From: Symsagittifera roscoffensis | Taxonomy: Eukaryota; Xenacoelomorpha; Acoela; Convolutidae | Direction: 5' to 3' | Length of the DNA: 64,000 nt | Assembly (NCBI RefSeq): GCF_963678635.1 | Contig: NC_087064.1 | Span: forward strand, 11,206,819 to 11,270,818 | Part shown: in pieces, positions 1 to 11,594 of the stretch | Layout of the letters: the number at the start of each line of letters is the position of its first letter | Numbering within the stretch: the stretch's first letter is position 1 | Program-made: the position numbers and the translations under genes | The notes under the pieces: model-generated | The model's database searches: none | The model's input: the letters and a program-made list of their open reading frames with translations, nothing else | What the model was told of the DNA's origin: nothing

Positions 1-1589
1 ATCTCTTTTGATGAAAGCTGATGAATTTGAGTATTTCTAGTCAAATTTAAATTTGTTGTTGTTGTAATTGAGATTGATGATATTGCTGCGCTAGAGATTG
101 CGTGTTAAGAGGGATTGGGGTATATTAGCGATTTTTCATCAATTATTTTTTCTTGGCTTAGGGGCTTCGCTGATGTCTAGTTGTCTCTATCTGTAAAAAA
201 GCCGCTGGTATAACACCATTTTGTGAGTAAACTTGAACTGCTCCTTTTAGATAATGTAAAAACACTCTCAATGTGGATTTTGAGCTCGTATTTGTAGTTT
301 CAATGAAGTTTCAAGATGTTGCATCTTCAGCGAATGTAAAATTTATTTAGTAGTTTTAGTGTATATAAATTATGTTTTTTATATGTACTTGAGATTGGGC
401 TTAGTAAAAAACAAATGATGGTGGTTCCATCGTTCATTTTATGCGTTATCTGTTTCATCTCTAAGTTTTGTTCAATCTCTGCATTTTTGTTGTCGGAAAG
501 AAGCGTAATGCAGAATGAAAGGTATGTAATGCACAAAATAATCTATATAATAAGAACGATCATAGTGTTTTTTGTAGGTCGTTGGGAATTGCTTAGCGTT
601 TTGCGATAAATCTGGATCAAGAAAAACTTCAAGGACTTGATCCAAAAACAATAAACAAAAAAACTTCTTTTCTACTGGTCTCTGTACTAAGTGTTGTGGT
701 GGCGAATGGTTGGATATATCTTGATCATTTAGAAACTGGGTATGATTCAAAAGTATTCTGAAAACTTCAAATGAACAACGTGATTTTGCTTCGAGAGCAT
801 TGCAGAGTTATTAATAGCGAGTAAAAACAATTATAACAATTCCTGCAATTTGGTCCGTTTTGATATTCAAACACTGTGTTTTTTTTACCTGTTGAGCGTC
901 AGTTGACTTTTTGTGTATATATCGTAATTTTCTTGTAATTATCATAAATGTACAAAGTAGTAATTAAATTTTTGATTCCTTTTCGGAAAATTTGTTCTTG
1001 TATCTGCTATACTAATTCGGTATCTGCGAACTATTGCACACTTTTCATCGGGTTTGAAATTTAGCTAATGGATTCTACATAACCCTACTTTGGTGTAATT
1101 AGTCATTTTAACAAACCTTGCAGCTAAAAAAAACTAACTTTAGCAATCAGAAACTTTTCACAGTTCAACCCTATAGATCATCAAGGTTTCTCACAATGGA
1201 TCTGAAACTTTTTTGTCCTAACTTAAATAGAGCTTATTTTGTAACCTAAGATCTATTTAATTATAGCTAAAAGGAATCAATCACACAGCAAAGTTCTAGG
1301 TTCACGAACTATGCACATCAAAAAATAGGTTCATAGATGGATTGTGGTAAGTGAGCTGTCCAAATTTCAAAACACTGCTCAAATTTTTGCTCTTTGTATT
1401 TTTTATTCGCTATAAAAAAGACTATATTGGGACGTAGATTTTAAAATCTAAGAAAATAATCAAAAACAGCTTTAGTTTTTAAGATTTTGTGAGACTCCTT
1501 GGATGCACCAGATAAATTGATCCATTCTTGGGGCTAACTCAAATTAATTTAGCATTAGCTGCACCGTCGGTTTGTCACGCTATCTACCC
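1..1589. other. Gene-free AT-rich stretch
   Basis: No reading frame here has a recognisable domain; the short open frames around 327-750 overlap each other on both strands and look like chance. I see no RNA gene or clear repeat end. It is probably intergenic or decayed repeat sequence. Confidence 0.5.
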
Positions 1590-2497
1590 GGTACCCGGGA
1601 CGAGCTGCTCGACTTATGTCTCGACTTTGAAAATCGAGCACTTGCAGTTTTGCGACTGAATATCCGCGATCGAGAAGCAATTTTAAATCGAGCACAAAGT
1701 CGAAACATACGCGAAGTATAGGTCCAGCAGAAAGTCACAAGATAACCGATACGTTTTACATTTGCAGAATTCAGAACAACTAGCTATATTTGCTCGTTGC
1801 TAGGCCAAAATTTTTTTATTTACGTTACAGGTATATGTACGCGGAATCCACAGAAAGTTTGTAAGTGGAACCCACTTCTATTTTGGAACATGTTTAAGGA
1901 CTTGTCTACGTAAATTTACGCAGTCATCAGAAGAAACAAATAAACATTTTGATAATTACAACGAACTTTTCAAATAAGTAAACTAGCCGTATTTGAGTAT
2001 AAAACTACTAGCTGGTTCTGTCCAGTTAATTTGAAAAGTTAAAACTGGTGCTGTCAAGTTAAATTGAAAACTGAAAAAAATAACAAACATAAAAAAATGA
2101 TTGTTGTTGACGAGAAAATTACTTTATAGCTATGCCCAAAATATATTGAAGTTTCTTATATTAGACACCCAAATGATAAAAGGACAAAACTAGCCGCTGT
2201 ACATATCGATTTTTGGTCGAGAAAATTGAAACCTGTCTATGCGAGGTCGAACAAATAATTCTTCATTTTTTAAAAATTGTTGGTCGAGAATGTCGAGAAA
2301 CTCAAATCACATTGAATTTTGGTCGCGAAAGTTGAAACATCTGAACTGGGTCGAACTATTTCAAACTATTTTTTTTACTGGGGTCGAGAAAGTCGAAACA
2401 TACCAAAATTTGATCGAAAAGTCAAAACATATTGATTTTTGGTCGAGAAATGTGAGACATGCCGGTTTTTGGCCGAGAAAGTCGAGACCCGGGTACC
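1590..2497. mobile_element. Non-autonomous element with GGTACCCGGG inverted ends
   Basis: The left end reads GGTACCCGGGACGAG and then a CTCGACTTTG motif; the right end carries the inverse, AAAGTCGAGACCCGGGTACC (2478-2497). Inside, close to both ends, are imperfect short repeats built on the theme GGTCGAGAAAGTCGAAACAT, at least six near 2210-2490 and inverted versions near 1600-1740. The open frame at 2239-2616 is only a read through these repeats and is not a gene. The superfamily is unknown. Similar subterminal repeats recur at about 4245-4460 and 6590-6760, so the family is multi-copy. Confidence 0.55.
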
Positions 2498-3796
2498 AAT
2501 GTCGGATATATCAAGCTCAAGAGGATCTGGCGCAAAACTCAGAGCTAGATCAATGGCACATAGCGGAAAACAGTGAATTTAATTTTCTCTCCCTGGTTTT
2601 TGCAGGAATATGTTGATGAAGAAAAACTAAAATTTAAATTGTATGTTTTACCTTCCATTTGACATATTATATTATTGCAGTGTTGCCCCGAAGGACAATC
2701 CTCGTTAGACTGGCAGATTATTCCAAAACACTTTTTGATTCCCATTAGAAACCACAGGAGAGCCCATGTCCGCTAAAAATACAAAATCATTGAACCAGGG
2801 GAATGTTTTTGCTTTTTTCGTTCTACATTAACTGCTCTAGGTTTTCATAAGACTTCTTTGAAGTCAAAAAAACTACAAGGTTTTGTACTTATAATTAAAA
2901 ATTATTAGGATTTTTCCACTTTTCCTCATGGTGAACAAGTTAATCTCTCTGAACACATTTATTCTTCATACATTACATCGTAACATCGTCGTAATAAGTA
3001 ACGTTTTTTTTTCACAGCATAGAAGTACTTTCCTTTTTCCAAAAACTTTTTCTGGTTTATAATTCTTAACTGCTGTAAATTTATTGAACTACAGCATGAA
3101 ATTGTGTTTAGAATTTCAGTGAAACTTTTCAACGTTAACTTTTTTCAGCATGCACAATTTCATTGAATTTTTTAGGGTTAATTTTTTTTTCAAGTTTTTT
3201 AATCTTAAAATTGAGTTGGAAAATTAAGGAAAATGGTTACGAAAAAAAATTCACTTGGGCTTCAAGTTTAGAAACTCATAAGTCATGAAAACAAAAGGAA
3301 GCGCAAAAATGATTTTCGAAAGTAAAAATGAGCATGATTCTATTCTGGGTTTGCTCAACAAATTTGGATACAGCGAAACAGTGGTTGTTTATGCAAAACT
3401 GCTTGCGCGCTTTTGCAGTTTATTGTGCATAAATGCGAAGTGTTTGAACTTGAGCAAAGAAGAAATTATGTTTTTTGTTCTGCATGTAAAACTTTGAAAT
3501 TTCTCAATGTCAAGTTTGAAAATACGAAAAGTTGGCTTTTTTCCAGTTTTTTACATCTTTTGTAAAATTACAACATAAAGTGTCTAAAAATTGTTCATAC
3601 GGCAATTTTTCCTATATAAAATTGTGTATAAACTTGTTCATTTGTTCACGCTGACACGTTTGGTTGCAGTTTAGATCATCAAAAAAAATTTTAGACAGAT
3701 TTTTCTAATTTGACCTTTGGAAAAAAACAAAAAGTGGGCTCGAAAAGAGCCGTTGAATTGAGTTTGAAAGTTAGTAGAACTTTTTTCCATTTCATT
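2498..3796. other. Gene-free AT-rich stretch
   Basis: No domain-bearing frame seen. The small plus-strand frame at 3285-3497 has no recognisable motif. Confidence 0.4.
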
Positions 3797-3986
3797 CCAC
3801 ATTTCAATTTTTCCATGTTCTCAGTTTTTTTACGGGTTAATATGGCTGATTGCGTGATGTTAGGATGTTAGGTTTGAGAAACAAATTTGTTCTCACAGTA
3901 ATATAGTTCACTATGCAAAATTTTAATTCATTATGACAGCGTAAACTTAGTTTTTCAAAACTAAGTTTCAAATTTCAAATGTGGGG
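3797..3986 (+). mobile_element. MITE copy 1 (CCCCACATTT / AAATGTGGGG ends)
   Basis: About 190 bp bounded by CCACATTTCAATTT on the left and TTTCAAATGTGGGG on the right, which are inverse of each other. The core contains GATGTTAGGATG, an ATGCAAAATTTTAATTCATTATGAC segment and a short pyrimidine-rich stretch, all shared with copies at 5533, 31239 and 56817. It has no coding capacity, so it is a non-autonomous DNA-transposon-like repeat. Confidence 0.6.
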
Positions 3987-4244
3987 AGGAAAGTGGACAA
4001 GAATCGTTGAGGAATAGTATTAACAAAAATGACCCTTCCGTTAGCTTTCGAGTTCGGAAACACTAACAATGAAAACATACTCAAGCGCAAAATGATTTTC
4101 AATGGTACGAATGAGAATAAAAACAAAAAACTGGGTTTTCTTTGCATGCTTTGGTATAAGCAGACAGTAGTTTCTTCTGTGTCCCTACTTGTATATTCGT
4201 GTCTTCTTTCTGACTACCGTATGCTTGGAATTTCGATTCAAGGT

Positions 4245-4460
4245 ACTTGACTCATGTTTTGACTTTGAAAGTCGGAAGGCGAAGTTATTTTTACTGAAGA
4301 TCCACGGCCGAAAAGCGTTTTTGAGTCAAATACAAAATCAAAACATACGCATTTTTGGTCAAGAAAGTTGAAAAATAGGTCAAGCACGGTCGATACTTGC
4401 CCAACTTTGGTCGAGAGTGTCGAAACATAGGTCGAGCACATTCAAAACATAGGCTCATCT
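4245..4460. repeat. GTCGAAACAT-type subterminal repeat array
   Basis: Irregular repeats of the type GGTCGAGAGTGTCGAAACAT followed by AGGTCGAGCAC, matching the internal repeats of the 1590-2497 element. The small open frames on both strands here arise from the repeat. Confidence 0.5.
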
Positions 4461-4532
4461 TCCCTCTCACTTCTCCCATGAAATTAAAGAAATAATTTTC
4501 TCTTGAACATTCTCTGTTTTTGACACAAATTG

Positions 4533-4612
4533 GCGTGCCGACCAATTAAGCCATGATGAACAAATTTTGTCTTCATTATTAACCTTCTAACAGTACTCGT
4601 TGCACCGTGCAG
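4533..4612 (+). repeat. Fragment of a dispersed repeat (ACTCGT...CACC type)
   Basis: The run ATGAACAAATTTTGTCTTC followed by ATTATTAACCTTCTAACAGT and ACTCGTTGCACC aligns with 31605-31660 on the same strand and with 6445-6552 on the opposite strand. It is short and diverged. Confidence 0.45.
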
Positions 4613-4935
4613 ACAGTGCAGAGGAAAAAGAAAAACCCAAAGCATAGCCTACCTGGTCGAACCGAGTCAAGGCATAAATCAAGCACAACCTAATTTAATT
4701 TTTTTGAAAACTTTAATCAAGTTTCAATTGGAACTGAGCAGAAAAAATAGGCTCAAAAAATTTTCCGTCAAGAAATTTAAATCAGAAACAATCAATTGAG
4801 GAGATTTGCTGATTGCAAAATAAGAAGTTTCAGAGATCACCGTTTTATTTTTCGAGATCTGAGGAGGGTTCATGCGGCAAAAAAATTACTGCTTTCAGTT
4901 TAAGTTTTAGGTGAAAATAAAGAAAATCATGAAAT

Positions 4936-5381
4936 GCTAGATTGGTAACTTCCCAAATGGCATAATTCCCAAATGGCATAAAACTTTTTTTTCCCAAATG
5001 GCATAAATTTTAAGTTTTCGTTGTAATTCAAACATTTTTTAATCAATTTCCAATTCCAACAATTTGTCGAAACGAAAACATGTGAACAAGACTTGAACTT
5101 AATTGCTTCCAAACAAATGTTAAGCGACAAATTTGTCGAAAAAATTGGCCACAAGCAGCTTATCAATAACCGCAAGCATATGCTTTTCGCTTTTGATAAA
5201 AAATTACTTAATTTTTTTGAGATAAAATTTCAATAAACTAAATAATTTTCTCACATTGTTCAGGAAAAAATTGTTTTTGATTTTTTTAATGCAACTGTTG
5301 CTTGAAATTTATGCTATTTGGGAACTTTTTCATTTTTATGCCATTTAGGAATTATGCCATTTGAGACGTAATCGCTAGATT
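4936..5381. mobile_element. hAT-type MITE with 8-bp target-site duplication
   Basis: The 430-bp element (4944-5373) is flanked by the direct repeat GCTAGATT at 4936-4943 and 5374-5381. The ends are imperfect inverted repeats (GGTAACTTCCCAAATGG left; GATTACGTCTCAAATGG as the reverse complement of the right end). The motif CCAAATGGCATAA occurs three times near the left end and inverted near the right end. An 8-bp duplication is the signature of hAT transposases. No transposase is encoded, so it depends on one elsewhere. Confidence 0.75.
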
Positions 5382-5532
5382 TAATTATAAATTGAATTGG
5401 AAGAAATGTAATGAACAAAAAAGTCAGGAGAGTCTCAACTTTAGTCTGACTCTCTGAAAATCATAAGTTTTCAGACAGATTTTAAAATCACTTCTGCATG
5501 TAAACTTTTATAGATTATTTTCCACTCCCCCT

Positions 5533-5716
5533 CCCACAATTTAAAATATTCACTTCCATGGTTGTTTTAAGTGTTATTATACTTAAATGCATGATGTTAC
5601 GATATAAACTATAGAGATCAACTTTGTTCAAAATATTGTATTTGTTCACCATGCAAACTGTTATTATGTTAAAACAATGTTGAAATGATTTTTCAAAGCT
5701 GAAATTTTATATTTTG
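5533..5716 (+). mobile_element. MITE copy 2 (CCCCACATTT family, diverged)
   Basis: It carries CCCACAATTTAAAATATT at the left, then GCATGATGTTACGATAT, a CACCATGCAAAC segment and AAGCTGAAATTTTATATT at the right. The order and spacing match the copies at 3797, 31239 and 56817, but the right end has decayed. Confidence 0.5.
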
Positions 5717-6444
5717 GTGATAGGATAAGAGCTAAACTTTTTGGAAAAACCAAATCACGGCAAATATGATTTTATTATGACAGCAAATATATAATCTATA
5801 GGAGCTTTCCTTAGGGTATTCAAATTTAGTATTTTCAAAAATAGTACATAAGCCATAATTATTTGAGTGACATGGTCTGAACACAATTCGCATTACTCGA
5901 TCGTTCGCGACGGTCAATTCTGCGGGGTCAAAAAAAATTGTAGAATACTTCTGAGAGGGGTAATATCTATTTGTATCTATTGGTGTATTTGTTTACTACA
6001 AACAGTATACGGCTTTTGGATCAATTGAGCAATCTGAATGAAACTTTTGAGCTTTTATATTGTTAATTTTAGCTTTCCACAGTCGTTGGAAAATATGTTT
6101 TATGATTTCATGCATTCAAACTATTTTCAAGTGGTTATAAACAAGTCTCAAGTACCTATTGATCTATCTCCAAACCCCCCCCCCCCCCCCCCCCCACGCG
6201 AGATTGGGGGGGAGATTGCTCAATTGATCCCGGCTTTTTAACCTGCTATTTTTGATCAAATAATTTATATAACATCAAAGTAATTTAGGACAGAATTTCT
6301 TTGGACCTAGAGAGTCGAGATAATCAATACTCACCCTATTATAGTCACCCCAGTTGAGACATATCTGAGCTGGATCAATTTTTTTTCTGTTTTGGATTTT
6401 TTTTATACCCATTTTCGGTCGAACCCCCACCTCAAACGAGCTTC
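5717..6444. other. Gene-free stretch with a poly-C run
   Basis: No recognisable gene. A run of about 20 C lies near 6176-6195. The 67-residue frame ending at 6241 is a read through it and is not a gene. Confidence 0.4.
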
Positions 6445-6552
6445 AATAAATTAGTGTAACGAGTGGTTTTACGAGGTTGAGTATGAACATCAAATATGTT
6501 TGACGTGGCTTTATTAGTCTGTTTGTAAATTTTCATAACAATCGGACATTTA
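6445..6552 (-). repeat. Inverse copy of the dispersed 31.6-kb repeat
   Basis: Reading the minus strand, this matches 31560-31665: the CCGAT.GTTATGAAAA block, GACTAA.AAAGC, and the ACTCGT.ACACTA end appear in the same order. A poly-G run (6570-6580) follows directly on the plus strand. Confidence 0.5.
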
Positions 6553-6589
6553 CATGTAAAAATTTGCAGGGGGGGGGGGGAGGAAAGAG

Positions 6590-6760
6590 GAAAAGAGTTG
6601 AAAAAGTCAAAATATATCTATGCGAGGTCAAAAATTTAAATTTTAAAAAACCGAGAAAGTCAATAAACTCCGAATTTTGGTCGAGACCAGCGAAAAATAT
6701 GAATTTTTCGTCGGAAAAGTCAGAACATGAATCGAGCATCTCGACCTGGGATGAAACAAT
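6590..6760 (+). repeat. GTCGAAA-type repeat array
   Basis: Irregular copies of AAAGTCAAAACAT / GGTCGAGACC / TCTATGCGAGGTC shared with 2225-2500. It is probably the right part of a decayed relative of the 1590-2497 element. Confidence 0.45.
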
Positions 6761-7902
6761 TAAAGCTAAGTTTTGAGGAACCATTGATCTTTCAAGGTTG
6801 GTGATGCAGAGCAACATATATATCTGAAATGGAGTTAATTACCATCCTTGCCAACGGGGAGCCGTAAGAAAATCTGAACCGAACAATTAAGACTTGCAAA
6901 TGTAAGAAAGAACTAGCTGACATGAATAAAAACTAACCATTTTGATATAATTAGATTTTTTCCAGTTTTGTTCAGTTTAGAGATAAAAAGTGGATTCAAA
7001 ATCAATTGAAATCAGAAGTCATGCAAAAACTTTGATCTTTCCGTATAACTTTCCGCGGGATTCAACCCATAAGTTTTGAAGTGAGTCAGAAAATAAAACT
7101 AGGCCACAAATGTCAATTTTGCTTCATCATTTTTTGTTTTAGGTCGACCAAATTGATTTTTCGAGCTCCCCCAAAGCATTAAAAAGAGCCTGTTTTGGTG
7201 TCACAATTTCTGCCCTGCAGGCAAAGTTTTGAAAAAATAGGTCAAAAAAGGCATTTTAGCCTTTTTTTGGAAAGTTTTGACCAAAACAACACGTTTTTCC
7301 GGCGCGTGCTCCCCCCTAAAAACTAGAATAATTTGGCGCTACATGCGCCCTTAGAAAAAATTTCGGGTCCGTCATTAAAAAACGGATACCCCAAAATAGA
7401 AGAAAGGGTGGATCCTTTGGGTCGGCGTCGAATCCCTGAAGAAAAGGCCTGCCCCCCACCCCCCTAAATCCGCCCCTGGTTAAATGTCCTTTTTTTCGAA
7501 CATCTTTTTCCCAAAACCTATTTTTTCTGTTCATAATATTCAAATATGACTGTCTGTCCAGTTTTTTCAAGAGACAGTTTGATCAAGACTTGCCAACAGA
7601 CAAATTTGAATTAACACCCCATTTTTGCGACATAAAAATTGGTATGAGCAAGCGAGTGTGGAAAACATCTGGCGCGTTTTGTCGAAATAATGTTAATTCT
7701 AAACAAAAAAAGGGTAGAAAAGGTGATGAGAGCTAATGATGGTGTTATAGGGAGCGAGGGGTGAACTGAATTGGAATAAAACATTTGGGCATGTGAAATA
7801 TTTGGTGAAGTGTCTAAAAAAGCTGGCTGCTCAAAGGCCAACAGATTTTATCGGAAAATTTTTGTGGGTTATTTATAATGATTATACATTACCACAATAC
7901 TT
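6761..7902. other. Gene-free stretch
   Basis: No domain-bearing frame. A segment near 7405-7480 (CTTTGGGTCGGCGTCGAATC followed by a C-rich tract) resembles 31740-31840 and is probably another dispersed repeat. Confidence 0.4.
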
Positions 7903-8129
7903 GGATCTACTTAATAATATCCCTCCCTCCCTTTCATGAAAGGGGCATTGTTAAGTAGATCAAAATGGCCGATTTTTCGGCCAATCAGAATGCAGCAAAA
8001 TTCGAATTCTCAATACAAGCTCTTGTGCTAATTTACTGTATCTTAAATGTATTTAATTGTAGGGGTGGAGATTCTTTATTAGATACTACAGGGAGGGGGG
8101 GGGGGGGGTAGAGATTGTTAAGTAGATCC
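7903..8129. mobile_element. MITE with GGATCTACTTAA inverted ends
   Basis: The left end GGATCTACTTAATAATAT and the right end, read on the other strand as GGATCTACTTAACAATCT, are inverse repeats. Each is followed inward by a pyrimidine tract (CCCTCCCTCCC left; a long G run at 8094-8108 on the right). An internal GTTAAGTAGATC at about 7951 repeats the terminus. The element is 227 bp and non-coding. No convincing target duplication was seen. Confidence 0.55.
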
Positions 8130-8687
8130 CAAAACTTCATCAGAAATGGAATACTTTTGTAAGCCCTAAGCTAATCGTGTCTTTTTGATTATTCTGTATA
8201 TTTGCAAAAACCAAGTTGTTGTTCGAAGAAAGTGACAAATTTTTGGGTGTATTTTGTCGGATGTTTTTTTCATCGGAAATTTTTCAACGCGTTTTTAACA
8301 GGCTGTCTTGACAAAACTTGGAAAGCAATTAAAAATGTTCATGCCTGGAATTCAAAGTACTGTTTTAAAGCAATGGTTTTTGAGAATTCAGAGAATTTAA
8401 ACTTTGGCAATTTGGATTTGTTCAGCCTGTTAACGAGCGATGAATTTGTACTAACAACGCGAGAGCGCCTAATCATTTTGAGTCAGATCTCACATAGATT
8501 TAAATTGTTCAAAAATATCTGAGATAGTGTTTTAATTTTCAGTTTTGTAGATACTCCAAAGTTTTTAAACCCGAAAAACTAAATCATATTAGGACAGTCA
8601 AAACTTAAGGTATTGTTTTGAAATAAGCGTTTGCGTTGTTGCTTTTTCTTAGAAAAGATGGGAAGTTTATTCTCGGTGTGTGATGTT
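8130..8687 (+). other. Possible 106-residue ORF of unknown nature
   Basis: The frame at 8202-8522 is open for 106 codons, with Lys-, Phe- and Leu-rich composition and no motif I recognise. It begins within 75 bp of the MITE end and stops 166 bp before the neighbouring LTR. Most likely a chance frame in AT-rich DNA. Confidence 0.2.
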
Positions 8688-8990
8688 TGCCGATAATTAA
8701 CGAGTCGAAACTTAGTTGTTCAATAGGAGTAAATTGATAGATTAGTTGTTTAGATACTTAGTTTCAATTCAATATTTACTAGTCAAGCTTTGACCAAGGG
8801 AATATAGAGTTTTAGGAAGAGAATAAATAGACATCAAACAAACGATGTAGCAAAACAACAGAGTGACCACGCACAACGTGGCACTCAGTATAGGCCATAT
8901 CTGTGACCTTGAATAACAATGATAATAAATGTGCAGCATAGCTGCAAAAGGACAAGTTGTAAGCGAGGTACCGGAGGTCGCCTCATGACA
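8688..8990 (-). repeat. 3' LTR of the minus-strand element
   Basis: Starts TGCCGATAATTAACG and ends CTCATGACA on the plus strand. It aligns through its whole length with 14383-14677, with many substitutions and small indels (for example AATAAATAGACATCAAACAAACGATG against AATACATAGACATCTGATG), so the insertion is old. Confidence 0.7.
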
Positions 8991-9182
8991 TTCCCCGAGG
9001 GAGAGAAAATTTTTGGAAATTAGTCCAAAATGTTTGTTATAGAAAATAAACTGCACCCAGATGAGCATTAGATTGATAGCACCCCTCTCCCTCACAAATA
9101 CAAGTTGACAAAGAATATAGAGCATAATATATAGCATTGAAAGTTTTATAGAGTTTTGAGGAGTTTGAGATGTAAATAATAG

Positions 9183-10464
9183 TCAACCGCCATCCAGAGT
9201 TTTGTTGACCAATGAGGAAGAGGACGCCTCCAAAAAGGCCAATTGAGGTCGATCACGAATGAGTGGTTTCCGTGGCGAAGGCGAGAACAGTGGGGCGTTT
9301 CCTGAGGGTAAATCTTGAACCTCATCCTCCACTAGTTTCTCTTCCTCCACTAGTTTAACAGAGTGACGTAAAGGATCGCCAAAGAAATTCGTAGGCTTCT
9401 TACTACGCGATGAGGTCCTTACAACCTCCGAGTCGTCCACTACTGGCTGAGCGGAGAGAGATAACGAAGGATAAGAAGAGTGCGGTTCTGAAAACGCGTG
9501 TTGTGAGGGTGGAGCAAAGCCCTCCGGAGAAACACCATCCGGCGATAGAAACTCAGTCCGAGGATCTGCTAGGCCAGAATAAGTAGATTGGCTAGCAGGC
9601 GGCGAGAGGATGACACTATCCATGCTAGACTGCTGGGGAGTAATAGTTGTGTTGGCAAAAGTAACAGGCGGCAAATCATACTGTAGTTTAGGCCGTTTCT
9701 CCACTGGGGTAGATTCCCTAACCACTTGTAGAGGATTGGACCGAGAAGAGCCCTCACTAGATGAATCAGCTGTAAGATCCACCACCATCGGGTGAGATAC
9801 ACTAGCATCATCTGGCCGTTTCTCCAACAGCGTTGGCTGAGAGCGAGTAGCTGGCCTTTTGAGAGGTCGATCCTGATGCTTGAAGACGATCACCTAGTGT
9901 GTTTTGGCCAACTGAAATGTTATAACGAAAGTTAGGCTTAAGGCAAACATGGTTTTTACGATAAAATTTCCCTTTGTCAGTAACATAATTGTGATCGGTA
10001 ATCTGAGTAATCTTGAATTTAGCAGTCTTATAAAAAGGTTTGCCGGACTGGCGATCTATAACTTTCCTAAAGACTCTAACTCGACTAGGATCGGATAAGA
10101 GAAGGTTTTCCAATTTACTTGTTTTAGTCGGACGACGAGGTTGCAGTGTTGATAATCGACGGGAACTAGCCTGAGCCCCTGGGGGCGTAGAACCAGACCC
10201 ACACTCCGAAAAACTAAGTGTGTTATGGGTAAGACCCGTCTTCAAAGAATGGACAAGGTCCAAATGACGACTCGTCAATTCTTTGAGGACTCGGTTTCCC
10301 CCATCCGGCGGAAGGTTTCGCTTAAACTGCGTCCACTTATTTGCCGCCCGAGCGAGTTCGGCTAATGCCTTGTAAGGCTCACTCTCAGCCGCATTACCCT
10401 CCAGGGAAAACATCGGTTTGAATTGTGGAGCAATCGGAGTGCTGGCACTTCCTCTGGGCACCAC
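9183..10464 (-). pseudogene. Integrase C-terminal extension of the minus-strand element
   Basis: Two overlapping minus-strand frames (9808-10464 and 9183-9893) read as one Pro/Ser/Arg-rich tail broken by a frameshift near 9850. The first contains FKITQITDHNYVTDKGKFYR followed by a NHVCLKPN segment, the pattern of the post-catalytic chromatin- or DNA-binding module of Ty3-type integrases. The second ends in a Ser/Lys/Arg-rich segment (RTSSRSKKPTNFFGDP) seen at the end of many Ty3 polyproteins. It directly follows the catalytic part at 10362-11594. Confidence 0.55.
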
Positions 10465-11594
10465 CTTAGCGCGATCCCTGCTTTAGTCCTGGCTTGCAAT
10501 CTGGTCCGGCGTAAGAAGGTTTTGTTCAAGTCTTTGAGCTGAAGTATCAGAATGAACAAAATCATGCTAAGCTTGAGACCATTCAGTATTTGGCTTACGC
10601 CCAAAATGTAACTCGAAAGGCAATTTTTTAAGTACAGAATGATTGCTCTTGCGATTATTTCGATTATTTGTTGAATCGTCTCCTTATAATTACCAAAATT
10701 AGGATCAAGTTTAGCAGTGCCCAGTTTTCGCTTTATAGTCTGTATCGAAGGTTCGACTAAACCAGTGCCTCTATGGTCTCCAACAGGTGAAAAAATATGT
10801 CTAATACCCCTACTAGAGCAAAATTGTTGTATTAAATCATTCCTAAACCCAGAGCCATGATCAGTCCTCATATATTGAGGTATACTATGAATACGTATGT
10901 AAGATTCGAGGAATTTTGTAACCTATTTAGCCCCAGTAGTTTTGGTAATAAGAACAGAAGGAAACTTAGAGAAACGATCTATAGCTACCAAGAGGAATAT
11001 CTTCGAACCCTTATCATCTAATATAGGACCGGCGAAATCTAATTGCAACTCCTGATTTGGCCCAGACAAATTAGGTAATGTTTGTGCGGTATGAAAAGTC
11101 TTAGCAGGCTTAAGAATCTTACCATACAACGTGCCTTCACGGCACTTTTCATAAGTATCGACAATCTGTCGGTTTGGGAACGGCCACCAAATACATTCGG
11201 AGGCTGACATCTTGGCTTCCTGTCCTGGGTGGGAGCGGTTAAGGCGAGCAAGGACAGCTTGTCTCAAAGGTTCGGGAATTGTCAACTTGTTGTTAATGAT
11301 CACGCAGTTATTGACTACCGCTGCCTTGGGCAAGAATTGAGCCATATAAGCCCCGAGCTTATTGAAGGTAGTGACATCCTTATTGACAATAGCGCGCTTC
11401 ATAGGGCCCAGAAAACGGTCCTCCTCCGTACGTTCGGCTAAGAGATCAGCATCAAAAAGGCCTGGCAGTCCCAAGATGTCCTTCTTGAATTTCGAGAGGA
11501 TTAGCTTGCCGCCATTAACTGCAAAGACCCCAATCTTTGCCGCTATGTTGACCTTCCCAGGTCTAATTAAACGGCACCTTCTCATAGCCTCCAA
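10362..11594 (-). pseudogene. Integrase (zinc finger and DDE core), broken
   Basis: On the minus strand the first frame (10923-11594) holds the zinc-binding region (RSHPGQEAKM, then WWPFPN and EKCREG) and the first catalytic Asp in LQLDFAGP. A stop near 10921 interrupts it. The next frame (from 10871) has the second Asp in RTDHGSGF and the Glu in GTGLVEPS; 35 residues lie between Asp and Glu, the DD35E spacing. The second Cys of the zinc finger appears lost (CREG where CxxC is expected). The sites are recognisable but the protein is not functional. Confidence 0.75.

Noticed and set aside
2239-2616. 125-residue ORF
   Set aside because: Its repeated WSRK segments translate the GTCGAGAAAGTCGAAACAT repeats.
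6038-6241. 67-residue ORF ending in a proline run
   Set aside because: The prolines come from a poly-C run; no other coding sign.
8688-8990. Target-site duplication for the minus-strand Ty3-like element
   Set aside because: The flanks (ATGTT and TTGTG) do not match; ends may be eroded or the right LTR is recombined.
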